From the NCBI GenBank assembly GCA_963921425.1, contig OY992835.1:14074001-14138000 (forward strand): DNA of 64,000 bases, given 5' to 3'. The translations under genes were made by a program, and so were the position numbers. This DNA is from Dryas octopetala. Taxonomy: Eukaryota > Streptophyta > Magnoliopsida > Rosales > Rosaceae. Positions 43,495-56,966 of the stretch are shown here, one piece after another; position 1 is the stretch's first letter, and each line of letters opens with the position of its first letter. Under the pieces are notes generated by a model, which ran no database searches, was not told where the DNA came from, and was given only the letters and a program-made list of their open reading frames with translations.

Positions 43495-46400
43495 CTATTG
43501 AAGCTTCTTGATCCCGGGAAATGAGGGGAGAACTGCAATGAGAGCATCACCATATCCAACGGGATCTGTTAAGAAAAACAGATCACATGAGAACTTACAA
43601 CCAGTGATATCAACAAAATCCCTGCAGAAAAAGGATTGTAACATGGCCAAACTTACCACCATCTTCTCTTAGTATCCTGATGACCTCCCCAGATACATCA
43701 GACTTCAAAAGAAACAGATAATGAATCAAAACTATGTTATAAGAAAAAAAAATGAAAAAAAGAAGTTTGAAGGACAATAGATGGGAAGGGATGAGAAAAT
43801 CAAACACCCTGCCTCTTTCATCAGACACATACCTCGATTGGGAGCTCTCCCCCAAGCTGTTCTATGTAGCAAATCACTTGGCCCTCCTTCACTGTTTGCT
43901 TCTGTTGTGTAACAATTCAAAACTTAGAAGAATCAGTTGAAAGACCAGAAAAAATCTACTGCACTGAGTCAATGATATAATGAAGTAAGCGTATAAGGGT
44001 ACTAGAGGAAAGAACTGAAAGGGAGGTTCTAACTTCTAAGCGGAGGCAAGAAGAGAAATTAAATTTAATATTGGCAAAGTTTAGAAATTGAGTTATATAT
44101 ATATATATATATATATATTTACTTTAAGTGTCCCATATCAATTGGTATCAGGCCTATACTTCAATTTGCTGCCGCTGCAACCATTTCAGTTGCATCCAAC
44201 TAGCTAGAATCCAACCGCAACTTTGTCATCAACCTCTATAGAAACCCAACACTTGCTATCCAACAACCTTTACTGTACACACTCCACCATCAAAACAAAT
44301 TGAGTTTTTGGAAAAGGTACCAACAGAGTCTGGCAAAGCCAATGCATATATTTGTCATTTGTGGAAGATAACTAGCTAAACAGTGCCTGATACGACACCC
44401 CCTATGTGTGACTGTCAGCATTGGCCCCTCTCTTTCATTCCAGAACTAGGAGTTGTCCTTGTGGCTTTTTATTATTTTTAATATTCACTTGTCCTAACAT
44501 GATTAAATTGAATCATAAATTTTTGTTTTAATTTTCTCCCCATCTGTTCTTTCCATGTTCTACATCAATAAGGTCATGTAGATAATTAATAGCTAACCGC
44601 ATAACGGATCCTATACCAAGCACAGAAAAAAAAAAATAGGGCAAGAATTTCAAACCCTCCAATAACACAGTAAATAATCTCTAAACCATGAAATTATGCC
44701 AGTGGAATATTGTTATCTCTTTTAAACTGGTCGGGTATGTGGATTAACTTTCATTTAGCAGAAACAAATTTTCATTTTTCCGGTCTTTTACTAACAAAGA
44801 TTAAGAATTATGAAGATCAGAACTTACCAGAAAAATGAAACATAAAACAAGAGTACAAGGAGACAGAAAGTCAAAACAAAGCACAAGAAAACCAATATGA
44901 TTCCATAAGCTTAATTTTTTGGCCCCGAACAGCAAATGAGTCTCAAAGCCCAACATCCCTACTTCCTCACTGGGTGCCAGCCAAGTAGTGCCAGTATTGC
45001 CTTTAAACCAAGTTGGAAAGTCTACAAAATGTTTTACCTTAAAAATTATAAAATTCTTTAAATAAAGATGTACCTCTTTACATGATGGAGGAGCACGCTT
45101 TCCCTTTATTGTTCGAGATCTCCTAAATAACCCCACCTGCACCATTGATTGTTTTAGTACCCAGATTTTATAAAATAACAGATAAATTTGATTTGGGTTC
45201 TTACTCGTGGAGACTGAATTAACACCAAGCCTTCATCTGCAGCTTTATCTAACAATGTCTGGATATTTCTTGAAGGTTCTGATCTTGTGATAGCTAAAGA
45301 TTGTGTAGGAACTGACCCATTTGAATTAAGTGCTTCAGCAGTTGTATTTGCATTGACAGGAGCAGGACTTGGGGGAGGTGGAGGTGGAGTGCTAACTTTT
45401 TCAGTCAATTCCCTCACCACATGTAACCGAAATCCACCGAGCTAATTATAGGGGGAAATGTGTAAATAAAACAACAGCATCCCATTCTAACAGGAAATAT
45501 AAAGGAAAGGAGAGGGCCAGGAATGAAATATTTATTCTTAAGTTGTAAAAAAATTTACAATTCCTAATATATGCACCCGAAAAAGAAAACAGTCCTGCTT
45601 ACTTTTAATTCAAACTCTGCAACTGAAGTTGTATCACATATTGTTGTGAGCAAAGATTCTACCTGCAAACAAGATTGAACCAAAATACAAGTTTGAGCTC
45701 ACAAGAACAATTTTGCATGCGTTCGTGAATAAAATGTTAAAGAGAAAATTATGTTAATTCATTACATTGTAAATGAAAGCCGGGCACAATTCTTGCATGA
45801 ATTAGAAGATGAAAAGCTTGTTGGCATAATAATCTTAAATTTATGATTAGGGAATTGCATGATGATGTGAATGGAAGTAAATTTTAATAAAGGAAAATCT
45901 TGTGGGGGCACTTTACAACAAACATGGATAAAATTGCTCCACATCACCCAATATGATTGATCCCCTTGATATTTAACAAATTAGAAATATAGAACGCAGA
46001 TGTCTACAAGGTGTATCAATAAGTTCAAATTTAGAATTGACATGATGATGAAAAGGAAGAAATTTACATTTAGGCTTCTATCTTTGTTTTACCGTTTGAG
46101 ACATGGAAAGAATAACCATGCAAAATTCAACTAAAAGTAAAAACTACAAGAAACAACCATACCCAACAACTACAAGAAACAACCATACCTACATTCAGAC
46201 CGCCACTAATTGCAGAAAAAAGACATAAAAAGTGGAGCCCTGATTTACTAACACGGACAAGTCACAAATCAACAGAAAACTTACCTCGTTAAAATTTGGA
46301 ATGGGCGGGCTTGCTGAACCAGAATCTCTACTCTCTTCAGAATCATTTTCTAAACTTGTAGCAGCTATTACATCATCCACAAAAGCATGGGGATATGAAA

Positions 46401-47374
46401 TTAGTTACACGGATAGATATGTATACACATGCATTGGTGAAAACTCATTTGAGATTACATAACAATCCAACAAACTTGATGTTTTGAGTACTCATAACCA
46501 AATTCCAAATTTGATGATTTACTGAGGGGAAAAAAGAACTTACACAGCGTTTCTAAGGATGGACCACTACGTACAAGTAATACTTTCTCTGACTGTCTTG
46601 ATATTGACAAACCTGAGAAAAGTGGTGGTCTTTGCCCTGTCCAAGTTCTTCGGCCATATGATTGTAAAATCCCAACTCTTGTTCTACCGAAGTTCAAGTT
46701 TGTAATTTTAGTATATGACGTCCCTAGGCTACCTGCCACGCAAATCATATCACAAAAAACTAATTTATATAACATATGAAGAAATTCCTTTACTTTTATC
46801 TCATTTTCATTTGGTATTTAATTATTTATCCATGCTTCTGCACTATGAATAAAGTAAAAACCACACAGGGAGGGAACAGACAAAGGTCGATATAAGAAAT
46901 GCTAAATCCTACCTACAACTGAAGCACACAATAAGAACCCTCAAATAAATTACAAATACAGAAACATAGATGACTCTGACAAGTAGTTCCCCTCCTTCTT
47001 TATCTTCAATTATATCATTAACCAGTAACCAAAAAAAAAGGAGGGGGAGGGGAAAAAAAACAATTGAATTCGATAATTTAGATTCAAAGGGAAAGTGAGT
47101 GCAATGTATCAAACATGCACTAATACTACTGCATTAAAATGGTTAACCTTTTTTTGAGTTGTGCCAAAAACTGCAGATAATATAGGCAAAAAAAACCCTG
47201 TAATCCCAGCATCCAATCTCTAACTATAACCATAAATCAATTCATCAAATACCCACATCCCCAAAAACAAAAACAATGATTAAAAACATATAATTTACAA
47301 CACCAAGTGAAATCAGATTCCAAGTGTTTGTGAGTGTGAAAAAGAGAAATAGAGAGAGACTCACTGGAAGCCAT
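43495..47374 (-). CDS. BADC: BADC: biotin attachment domain-containing protein, plastid
   Basis: Nine exons, all phases matching: 47365-47374, 46544-46732, 46285-46364, 45603-45662, 45205-45441, 45074-45136, 43833-43901, 43657-43702, 43495-43565. They give 274 codons plus TAG. The first exon is only ten bases (ATGGCTTCCA). Residues 1 to about 65 look like a chloroplast transit peptide. A conserved VESLLTTICDTTSVAEFELK block follows, then a proline/serine linker, then the biotinyl-like domain (LFRRSRTIKGKRAPPSCKE; VKEGQVICYIEQLGGELPIE; SDVSGEVIRILREDGDPVGY; PSFPGIKKLQ end). The usual biotin-acceptor lysine motif (AMKM type) is replaced by YIEQLGG, the hallmark of BADC. In plants BADC proteins dampen fatty-acid synthesis by replacing BCCP in plastid acetyl-CoA carboxylase. 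Which of the three BADC types this is cannot be said. Confidence 0.95.
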
Positions 47375-48155
47375 TGAGATGCTTGAGCCTTATGGAGACC
47401 AGTGGATGAAGAAAGTGGTTGAAAGCTTTCAGGGATTCACAGGAACCCAATTTGAAGTGTCAGTGCAAACTCAGCAGAAAAAGGCAGAAGAAGGCAGAGA
47501 GAGTTGAGAGTAGAGCGAGACACACGGCCGTTAAGTCCCAAGAAATGACAATTGAATATGCAAACCGGTTAACCACACTACCAAGGATACAGCTGTGGAA
47601 TTTCATAAGTAGCTGGGCCAACCGGCCCAAGCCCAAACATTGTTTTTCCCCATAAATAATCTATGCCTTTTTCTTTATTATTATATGTAGAACTATAAAA
47701 TAGTTTATGGAAGATGAAAATTATATATGTTGTATTTAAATGTATAGAGATCTATTCTCCAAAAAAAAAAAAAATATAAGAGACATATTTGGTGTCTGTG
47801 ATTTAGTTTACATTGGACTCTACTTCAGTGCTTCTTTTCATTTTGATGGATGTTTTGAAGGAGGAGACGAGGGAATGGAAGATTTAAGGTTCAAACATTT
47901 AATGAACACAAAACAATTTTAAAGTTAAACCTTTATTGGGCTCTTCAAATTATGCCAAAATTGATTTATCTAATTTTTGTTTATTCCAAAAAGTCTTCCA
48001 AATTTGGTTATCTTATTTTGGGTGACATAGAGCACGTGTGGCCACTCGACTTAACATAAGTCACACATGGATGAACCTGATCTGATACCATAAAAAAATC
48101 TATGTATCCATCTCAAAACCAATTGGCAATAGGAGGAGTAACTCAAGACCCTTAA
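47375..48155. other. BADC 5' flank
   Basis: A purine-rich leader on the minus strand, then AT-rich sequence. No other gene is seen. Confidence 0.5.
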
Positions 48156-49355
48156 AGCATCACCAACATATAGGGCAAAGTTTATTTGTAGTGTCATGTC
48201 AGATTTTGGAGCTCCAATGGATGAAGCTAACCAAATGTCAAATTTGACCCAAGAGAAAAACAAGGCAAATTTGACCCAATGTTAAGACACATCAAATTGG
48301 GCCCCACATATTTTTTAATAATATTTCACCTACTTTTTTAAAAGAAAGAGCTGCCATCTGACCCCACTTGATTGCAAGGACCGTTGCAATTGAAAATAAG
48401 GTCCATTGACTTTAGGTACCAAATTATAATATTTTTTCATTTCAACTACTAAAACATTTATGTCATTTCACTTTAAGTACTAAATTTCAGTTTAGGTACC
48501 AACTTTAAAAAACATGGTTATATCGAACTATGACTGTCTAACAGTCATAACTTTTTTATTGATTTATTGTTTTTTCAATATTTGCAAGGCTTAAACTTTA
48601 ATATTTAGTCTTGGGTTATAGGACTTCATCCCCCAAACCTAAATCAAAAGTATGCAACCCTTAAAAATTTTGATTTTTTATAAATTTTAAATAGTCTCAA
48701 CTGTGACTGTTCGACAATTACAACTGTAACTGTTCGACAGTCACAACTGTATAACAAACTAATTTGTGACCTAATCCAAAATGTTTTACTCTAGGTTAGT
48801 ACCTAAACTAAAAAAAATTAGTGTCTTGCTGTTTTATTAAAAAACTATTGATATTTGGTATTTAATCCTAATTTTCTATTGAAAATAATATAGCCTTTAA
48901 ACTACAACAGATACAACGTATACCTCCAAGTTTCCTATATATACCAGTATTGCACCTCCATTTTTGTACGTAGCTTCCTCTTCTCCATTTTTTAAGTTCT
49001 AAATTTCATATATTCATCTTCATTTTTTTTTTATATCTTCATCTTCATCTTTATTGTCTCCATTTTTAAAGTTCTAATTTCACATCTTCATCTTCTCATT
49101 CTTTTTTAATGGACTTCAACATGAATCCCCAAGATTTAAAGTCATTATTTGTAATTTCAAAAGTTTATTGTATTTTTTAATTTTTAAAAGTAACAAAATA
49201 AAGATAAACAATAAAATAATATTTAGTTCACATCATTTGCCTCATCTATTGGAGTGACAAATTTTTGAAGTACCAAAATGGTATGTCAAATTGCCACATA
49301 GGTTAGTAAAGTACAATTTTGCCATTCTTATTTGCCCCATCTGTTGGTGATGCTC
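48156..49355. mobile_element. non-autonomous DNA transposon, 1.2 kb, Harbinger-like
   Basis: The left end AGCATCACCAACATATAGGG and inverted right end GAGCATCACCAACAGATGGG pair over about 25 bases. Each end is flanked by taa (48153-48155 and 49356-49358). Three-base TAA duplications fit PIF/Harbinger. No transposase frame is seen; the inside is AT-rich with short repeats (gactgttcgacaattacaac). Confidence 0.8.
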
Positions 49356-49615
49356 TAATAATCCACAATGCAAGTTTATACTTTTTCAATGTTGGAACAA
49401 CACTCCACATTTTCACACGGTGTTTAAAAATAATCTTACAGCATCAACTAACTATTGGTTTACCGGTATTTCCATACACAATATTAGAGAGGCCTTAAAC
49501 TCGAATCACCCTATCCCAAAAAAAAATAATAATAATAATCTTGCAGGCTTAGTATGCATATAATTTCTTATTTGCTAGTATGTATAAAAGCAGGTTTTTG
49601 ACACAAAACCAAAAA

Positions 49616-50139
49616 GGCTTTTTATCAAATGGTCCTTCAATTTTGACCAAAATATCAATTTGGTCCTTAAAATGTATTTTTACTCAATGTAGTCCTCCAT
49701 ATTTAACATTGCACATCAATGTTGCCATTTCCTTCAATTCCATTTGAATTGCCGTAAAAAAAGGTTTCGTGCAGTAAAAATGGTCCCGTACACTACATGA
49801 AACCTTTTTTTAGGGATAATAATATCTTAACACACCTAGAGAGGGTGTGTTAAGACTTGGGTTGAGGATCATTTTTTTTATTTTGTTTTTTTATAATTAT
49901 TTTATTTTTAATTTTTTTTAAAGGTAAATTTGAAATTAAAGAATTTGTAGGGTTTTTTTGGATTGTTATAGGACTGTGAAGACCATTTTGGCCTTATGAA
50001 AAGGTCACATGCACTGCACATGACAATTTTTTATGAAAATTCAAACAAAATACAACAAAAAGATAATATTAATGTGTAGTAATAAAAATGAAAGATCACA
50101 TTGAGTAAAAATACGCAAGGGACCATTTGTGATAAAAAC
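49616..50139. mobile_element. short inverted-repeat element (~520 bp)
   Basis: Left ggctttttatcaaatggtcc and right, inverted, gtttttatcacaaatggtcc, with a second paired block (tatttttactcaatgt) further in. The right arm lacks about 35 bases of the left arm. No clear target duplication. Class unknown. Confidence 0.6.
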
Positions 50140-51722
50140 AATGTTGAGTGTCGACCCCTAAATGCTTTCCAACTTTCAGCTAGTCCACTCAATTGTAAAG
50201 CCCCATGTTTGGGCCTGGCTTGCATGAAGCCCACACCTATATATGTAGAATTGTACACAAACCCTTCCATGATTCCATTTCCATATATGTAACGTGACCA
50301 CCCATGTGATTGAGTTATGAAGGGAGCTAAAATACAACAATTAAGATACACAAGAAGCATGATAGGCAACAGTTGAGACGCAAAATATCCATGATAAATG
50401 ATTGAGGAGCATTTGTTTTCTTTCTAATGTCTTACTTATAATATTTTTTATATTTCTATTTTTAACGAGTTTCTTATCGTTGATACTATTATCGTTGTTT
50501 TTATATATATTTTTAAATCTCAATATATATGTTGGTAAACAATCAACATCAGTTGTTAATACCTTAGAATTACCAATCCACCATAAAGCAAACCTCTTTC
50601 TCAGGATTCAGGACCTCTTTACCCGTCACACTTAATCCACAATCCTAATATTAATTATTGTTAACACATTTAAAGTTCAAAATACTTTAAGTGCCCACCA
50701 TATTGATAGGCATATTCCCTGTTCCGCCATTAATATTATTCCTAAGGTTGAGATCTCATCAAGAAGGCCGGTAACCAAAAACAATTATGAAAGAAATTTT
50801 TGCATACAACCATTAATTGTATATATACAATATTCTTCTACAAAATTAGATATTTTAGAGGTTTATTGTAAAATCACAGATATGGTATACAATGGTTTTA
50901 TACAAGATTTTTCGAGTTTTGGAAAACCACCGCCACATGGCATTGAAAGTTTTTTAAGAATATCTTCTTTAAATTAAACTTTTTGTCCACTGTTTGTCTA
51001 ATAGCTAAACATTGATAATTAACCTTATGCTTTTCAAGAGATAATATACTAAAAGGATCTTTAACTAGTGACTTATAACTTATAAGTTATAACTAGCTAG
51101 AATGAGACTTGACTAACATAGTAGACAATTTGAAGTAACATAAAGCTAGCCTAACTAAAAGGATGACAAGAATCTTGCTGTTTAAAGAAATATTGGTAAT
51201 ATAGTTGCTAAGAGCTAGACACATCACACAAATGAATGTACAGTATAGTCACTTTTGAATCCACAATATACATACATGTAAAAGATACACACGAGGTCAA
51301 TGGAAGGAATCCAATGTGATATTCATGCATAAGCAGAAAAAAAAAAAAAACAAAACAAAAAGAGAGAGTGAGAGAGCAAAATTAAATATTTATTTACTTA
51401 GTTTAATGCCAAACTTCATGAGAATATTGCACCTTGTACTTTCAAAGCAATCCATTCTGCCTAGTTATATTGGTTAATTACTTTCTTTTGAGATCATTAG
51501 TGGAATTCATCACTATTGCATGAAGCTCCTCTTAAAAGTGAAACTAGTACTCATATCTGACCAAATTATTCTCTTGCATATGTTTGATAAAGCTCCAATG
51601 GTGCGTGGCCCCTTTTAAAAGTTTTCAATTTGGGTAATATATTTTAGCACTAATTTGATTATCAAGAATTCTTAAAGCATTATTGTCAGAATTTCTGGAC
51701 CACTTCAAAGCAGCCTTAAGTA

Positions 51723-51798
<76 letters not shown>

Positions 51799-52307
51799 AT
51801 CTTAATGAAGTTTGTGCACATCGTTTCTAGTAATGAAAAAGAAGAGAAGGAATCAACTCCATTTTAGAAACCAGGTACATTACAATAATTTAAAAAAAGG
51901 TTAACACAAATGACAAAATGGATAAACTAAAAGCAGTACCAAAATTACATTGATTTCATTCTTATGGGAAGAAACCTAACAAAATGCTAGGCATATATAT
52001 ATATAGCTTAATTATGTGAACATGAGTCTTATGCCATGTTTCACCGTGAAAAAACCCTAGAGCTACCTAGCACCTCAAAGAAAAATAATGAAGGAAAATA
52101 AAAACTAGGGGGGGATGATATATATCATCTCTCTTGTCTCTTTCTCGATCAGCAGCAATGCCTGCAGTAAAATAAATAACATCATGAATTAATTAAAGTT
52201 GTAACTTTGTAAATGAGCAAGATCATAAAGATTTTTGTAGTTAATTTTGGAACCATGCACACTCATACTGATAGAGTAAGACCTACCCAAAATTGGATAA
52301 GATGTCT
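50140..52307. other. intergenic DNA with two GA arrays
   Basis: GA microsatellites lie at about 51727-51797 and, inside the intron of the next gene, 52401-52447. Otherwise no gene or structured repeat was recognised. Confidence 0.55.
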
Positions 52308-52399
52308 CTAGTATGGGTCTCTTGGGGCATTGCATCTAAAACATTCCATTCTGCTAGCAAAGTTGTGCTCGTTGCACCCCAACCTGTCCGAAAGTGAGT

Positions 52400-52449
<50 letters not shown>

Positions 52450-53013
52450 CTTAAGTACATATATATCTAACTTGAAAAAGCAGTCAAAGAAGTAGGGAAT
52501 TCAATATGTAAGTAATGAGAGCACCTAGCATAGCCCACCAATATTTTGCCATAGAAAAGAAACATGCAACAATTGTTGTTACTAATTATATACTAAAGTA
52601 CCAAACTATTGAATTTATCACCTGTTACAAATCCAATCTCCAGATTTCCACCCAGGTCGACCACCACCACCTCCGCCAACGCCGCCGCCACTTCCCAACC
52701 CGAAACCCCGCGAGCGCAGCATGTCGGAGTCAAAGCCGCCGCCGCCACCCCCAGCTGCAGAATCATCCTTGAAAACACCACACTTGAAGCAGCTGGAGCG
52801 GCTGGCAAAATTGTGAGCTCCACAGTTGGAAGCAGTGCAGTACCAATCACCTGGCCTAACATCTGAGCCAGTGAACCCAAATGAAGACCCTCCCCTTCCT
52901 CCAAAACCCCCAAAGTCTCCAGCCTTGGCGTCTCCACAGCGTTGGCACGAGTCGCGCCTCTGGAAGTTGAGGTGCTGGCATGACCTGCAGTTCCAATCTC
53001 CTGGCCTGCTCAT
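52308..53013 (-). CDS. RanBP2-type zinc-finger protein (three NZF fingers)
   Basis: Two coding exons, 52622-53013 and 52308-52383, joined in phase 2, giving 155 codons plus TAG. Start at ATG 53013 (MSRPGDWNCRSC). Three RanBP2/NZF fingers: GDWNCRSCQHLNFQRRDSCQ, GDWYCTASNCGAHNFASRSS, and GDWICNRLGCNEHNFASRME, the last split by the intron. Each has W-x-C-x2-4-C...N...C-x2-C. Glycine-rich linkers separate the fingers. This matches a small plant family (Arabidopsis At5g25490 type). Such fingers bind single-stranded RNA or ubiquitin in other proteins; the exact role here is not known to me. The intron carries a GA array (52401-52447). An acceptor aatgcag just upstream of the ATG points to a leader intron. 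Confidence 0.95.
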
Positions 53014-53600
53014 CTTGATGATCTCTGCATTAACATTAATAAAAATGTTGGATATTAATTTCAGTGCTACAATAATTAATAAGTTTCTGAAAATTAATTG
53101 TCACATTTTTCTAATGTTCTTATAGGGAACTACAGTAAAACTCTACATGTGGTAGGCGCGAAGGTCTTTAACAATGTACAACTCTTATCTTAAAACCACC
53201 CAATTTTGGATATAAGCACAATATCATAAAAATCACCAAAACAATGATAAAACTTCCCCTAATTAACAAAAGTATAAAATTAAATTGAGTCAAAAGGAAA
53301 GACAAGAATCATAAGTTCCAAAATTATAGACAAAAAGCCATGTGGGATATGATTTATATCCCAGGCTTTCATGCATTTCCCTTGGTGAAGCTGCCTAAGG
53401 CCAGTAATGGGGACGATCGAAAGAAAAAAAAATAGTAATTAATGTGAAAGATAAAGAAGATGACAGAAGAGAAAAACTACTAGCTAGCTAGAGAAGCAAC
53501 CTTAAGAAAATGTAAAGGGACTTGTTGATCGATGACTAGCTATTTGGGATGGTGTGAGAACAAGAAGGGAATATATTGGTGAAGTAATGAGTCATGCAAG
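53014..53600 (-). promoter_or_regulatory. leader intron and promoter of the NZF gene
   Basis: The 5' leader is probably split: an acceptor lies about 15 bases before the ATG, and a purine-rich leader exon sits near 53450-53580. No specific element is assigned. Confidence 0.4.
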
Positions 53601-56600
53601 GAGTGGTTTATATACAAACTCAGGCCACAGAAAAAGGGAATAAATGGAGGGCCGTGTACTACTTTTTCGTATTCTTCAATTAGCAACACCACCTTGATAA
53701 ATGGAATCAGAGAAATCTAAAGCAAGAAAAAGCTATGAGAGAATGAAAACTCGATATTCCACGATTCCAAAGAAGGCCAGGATATTTTGAATTTTGAATG
53801 AATACTTTGGCTAGCTACTTGGCTAGTACCACGGGGTTCTTTTAGGGCTTTTTAACGTGAGAATTAATGCATGCATGTACACACCATCAAGTGGACTAGC
53901 TCATGAAGCTAGTATCCCACTTCACAACGCTTTTTTTCTTTTATGGTAAACTGGTAATTGGTATAAAGTACTTACTCGCCTAATTAGCAATACCATAATT
54001 CTCATAGTAGCATATGTACAACTTAAAGATACATTGGTATGTAATTACTGTACATATGATGAATGTAATTAACTCGATCTATATAGTAGTATAGTACTCA
54101 CTAATTAAGGTGTTAGCAATTGTGTGGATCAATATAATATATATATATTGTCCCATATTGAATATAAGTGATTGATGTGTAACATTAAGTATTTTAGGTG
54201 AGATATCTCTTTTTTATTTTTATTTTTTTGAGAAGAAAGCAGAGCTTTATTGAAGTGAGATATTTCTTTAAATTGCACTGAGTTATGTTGAAATAAAACC
54301 TGACACTTGAATCGAGCTAAGGTGGTAATTAAGTACTTAGGGACAACGTGCATCGATCGGTGCAATATGTGGGATTGAAGACATGAGTCCCCAATAAATA
54401 GTATTAAAGTTGACAATTCAACTGAGACGTTTGAAGCATGATCATCATTTAAGCAGGTGGAACATACACATAATAATGACTCAAATCTTGTTTGCCCCAT
54501 AAGTAAAATAGTCTGAAGAAAATTCCTAGACACTAGGCTAGATGTGGAATCAGACTCAACAAAATTCTCATTGGATTCAAGGTAATGACCAATTAATATG
54601 CTCTTGGATGGTTAGGATTTGATTGTGAATTAAACCCAAATAAATTATAAGGCATGCAACATATGCAATGAGATGCCTCGCATGGTTAATCAAAATTGTA
54701 TTGAAAAGAATAGCACCCCATTATGAAAATGAAACCTGAAATAAGGCAACAAAAAGTCCCAAGTTTTCACACAAGCCATGAATATGATATGTAGCCCACC
54801 ATCTTTAAGAATAATATTGTACATGTTGAAGTAATTAGGTTGACTAAAGGCGACAAATTTGATTCAGGGTTGGAGGTCTAGCACGCTAGCCCAACAATTC
54901 AAGACCCACAAAAAGAAAATACAGATTCTGTAGCCTATTACCACAACAAATCTACCAATCAAGCAACCATGAACTTAGAAAGCCCCTTTGACCGTGGCAT
55001 TTAATAGGGACCCTCTCTCATTAGTACTTCACTTATTTGGCATATCAAATTGAAGTCCCCACAAGCTCTGATATATGTTTTGTTACAGCCCCCAAAAGAA
55101 TTAGAAACAGGTACAGCTGGCTGCATGCTATTGGACAATGTGGAATCCTAATCAGTATCTCATTCCATGAAATAGATATTCCAATTATTAACAAGATATA
55201 TATATAAAGCTCTTTAGCTAGCATGCAGGGCCACTTCCTATCTTAATTGTATCCACCAAGGCACAAGGGGTCTAGTCTCTTTCAATTTTACTTTGAGAAT
55301 CAGCAGAGATTGACAGTCAATTTATTGAAAAAATTGCTCTTGCTTTACACATTTGAATATTCCTTTATTCCTTTTAAGTTAGTTTCATAATTACAGACAA
55401 GTCAAGTAGTGGAGTTAAAAGAATATCCACTTAACTTGCATGGGGCAAGGATAAAAGGATGATACTTGAATTTACTTTAATTGATATGTGTAGTTTGCAA
55501 TTGCGGATAATTACACATATTTGGGTTTACCTAATAACATTGTATGCAAAAAGAAAGTGTGACACAATATTTTTTTTCTTGACACCCAATAAAAACCCAC
55601 CTTCCAAAATGGTCATTTTTTATTTTTTTGGAGAAACCAAAATGGTCAATTAAGAACCCATATATACTTTGTGATATTAAACTAAAGATTTAATTACTGA
55701 ATTAATAGTAATTTTTACCGTCTCAAAAGTTCTCGTATTAATTAATATATATCTTCATAGCAAATGTCTAGAATAATTGCTTACATACGTGTAAGCAAAT
55801 ATTTTGTCAATCATTAATCTATATGAATAGTGCATATCGATCGCAAGCTTAAAAGCAAATTATAAGTAACAAGTTTTGTTTCTCTTTGGCATCAAATGCT
55901 CGGGGTTAATGCCTAATGGAATATATATTGTTTTCTCTTTGATTATATATTGAAGGAATAGTATTTTGAAGAGAGAAACCCAAAAGGGAAAAATGATAAA
56001 ACCAAAAACAGAAAAAGAAGCAAAATGGTGAGTTTCAATAAAGCAAGTTGAAGCTGATGATGGAATAACAAGTCTTCGAGGTATTCATTTTGACCATCTT
56101 TTTTTCTTTTTCTTTTCTTTGCTGCGGCTGCTATTTCAATTTTTCTCTCTCTAACCCCTTTTTTCTTGTCTCTCTCTTTCTCTCTCTAAAACTAAAAGAA
56201 CAGACAAGGGTTGAAGTGAGATCTGGCCTCCATTCTCTTGGAGATGGGTAAAGGAGAAGAGAGGCAAACTGTAAAGAGCAAAGAGAGAAGTGGGCAGCTG
56301 ATGATTCGATTTTCCTCGGGAATCGCTTCCATGCATGAATGACTACGACTAACTTATTCCCTTCCTTTCTTATTTTCAGCTCTCTTTTTTTGTGTGTTGA
56401 AATATTGTTCTTCATGAAAAAAGAACATGTTACTCCCACTTTGATTTTTTTTTCTTTTCCAAATCACATTTTAAGTCTGTATAGTAACGATATTCATTTT
56501 AATCCATGTAGTTTCAGTTTTGACAAATGGCGGAATGCGAAAGCACCCTTGCCCTTACAAAGAAGTACAAAAGAAAGTTGACGATGAACCCCATGGACTT

Positions 56601-56966
56601 TCATATATGGCAAGGAAAAGGACACCATTATATTTGCCATATTAGGCTTCAACATGCTCGGCTTCAAATCTCAATAGACATTATATGATTATTTGTTGAA
56701 TCTCAAAAGCCATGAAACGACAATGGGATTCTATTGAACTCATTATATCTGCATACAAAATACAGATGGAACTTGCACCATAATTTTCCTCTATGTACTC
56801 AATAATGCATCATTTGTTCAAGAGAATAAAGCCAGATGCAATTTTCACAACACATTTCACACTAGGCGCAATCCATTTTGGCAAAACTAGTTTTGTGAAT
56901 GAATGTTGCAGCTCAAAAGTAAACCTAAATACTACAACATGCATCAGGCAGATGATTGCTTTGAGA
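53601..56966. other. intergenic DNA
   Basis: No gene recognised. The pyrimidine-rich tract and open frames at 56100-56440 look like low-complexity sequence. The rest is AT-rich with short simple repeats (atatat near 54137). Confidence 0.5.

Noticed and set aside
43902-45073. A separate gene in the long BADC intron
   Set aside because: Only an (AT)n tract and non-coding sequence are seen; flanking exons join in phase across it.
51727-51797. CRISPR-like array or other structured repeat
   Set aside because: Simple GA microsatellite without spacers; the genome is a plant.
52593-52937. Long frames opposite or out of frame with the NZF gene
   Set aside because: Shadows of a glycine-rich, GC-rich coding exon.
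56131-56439. Minus-strand frame of 102 codons
   Set aside because: Pyrimidine-rich low-complexity DNA downstream of BRCC36 with no domain or splice support.
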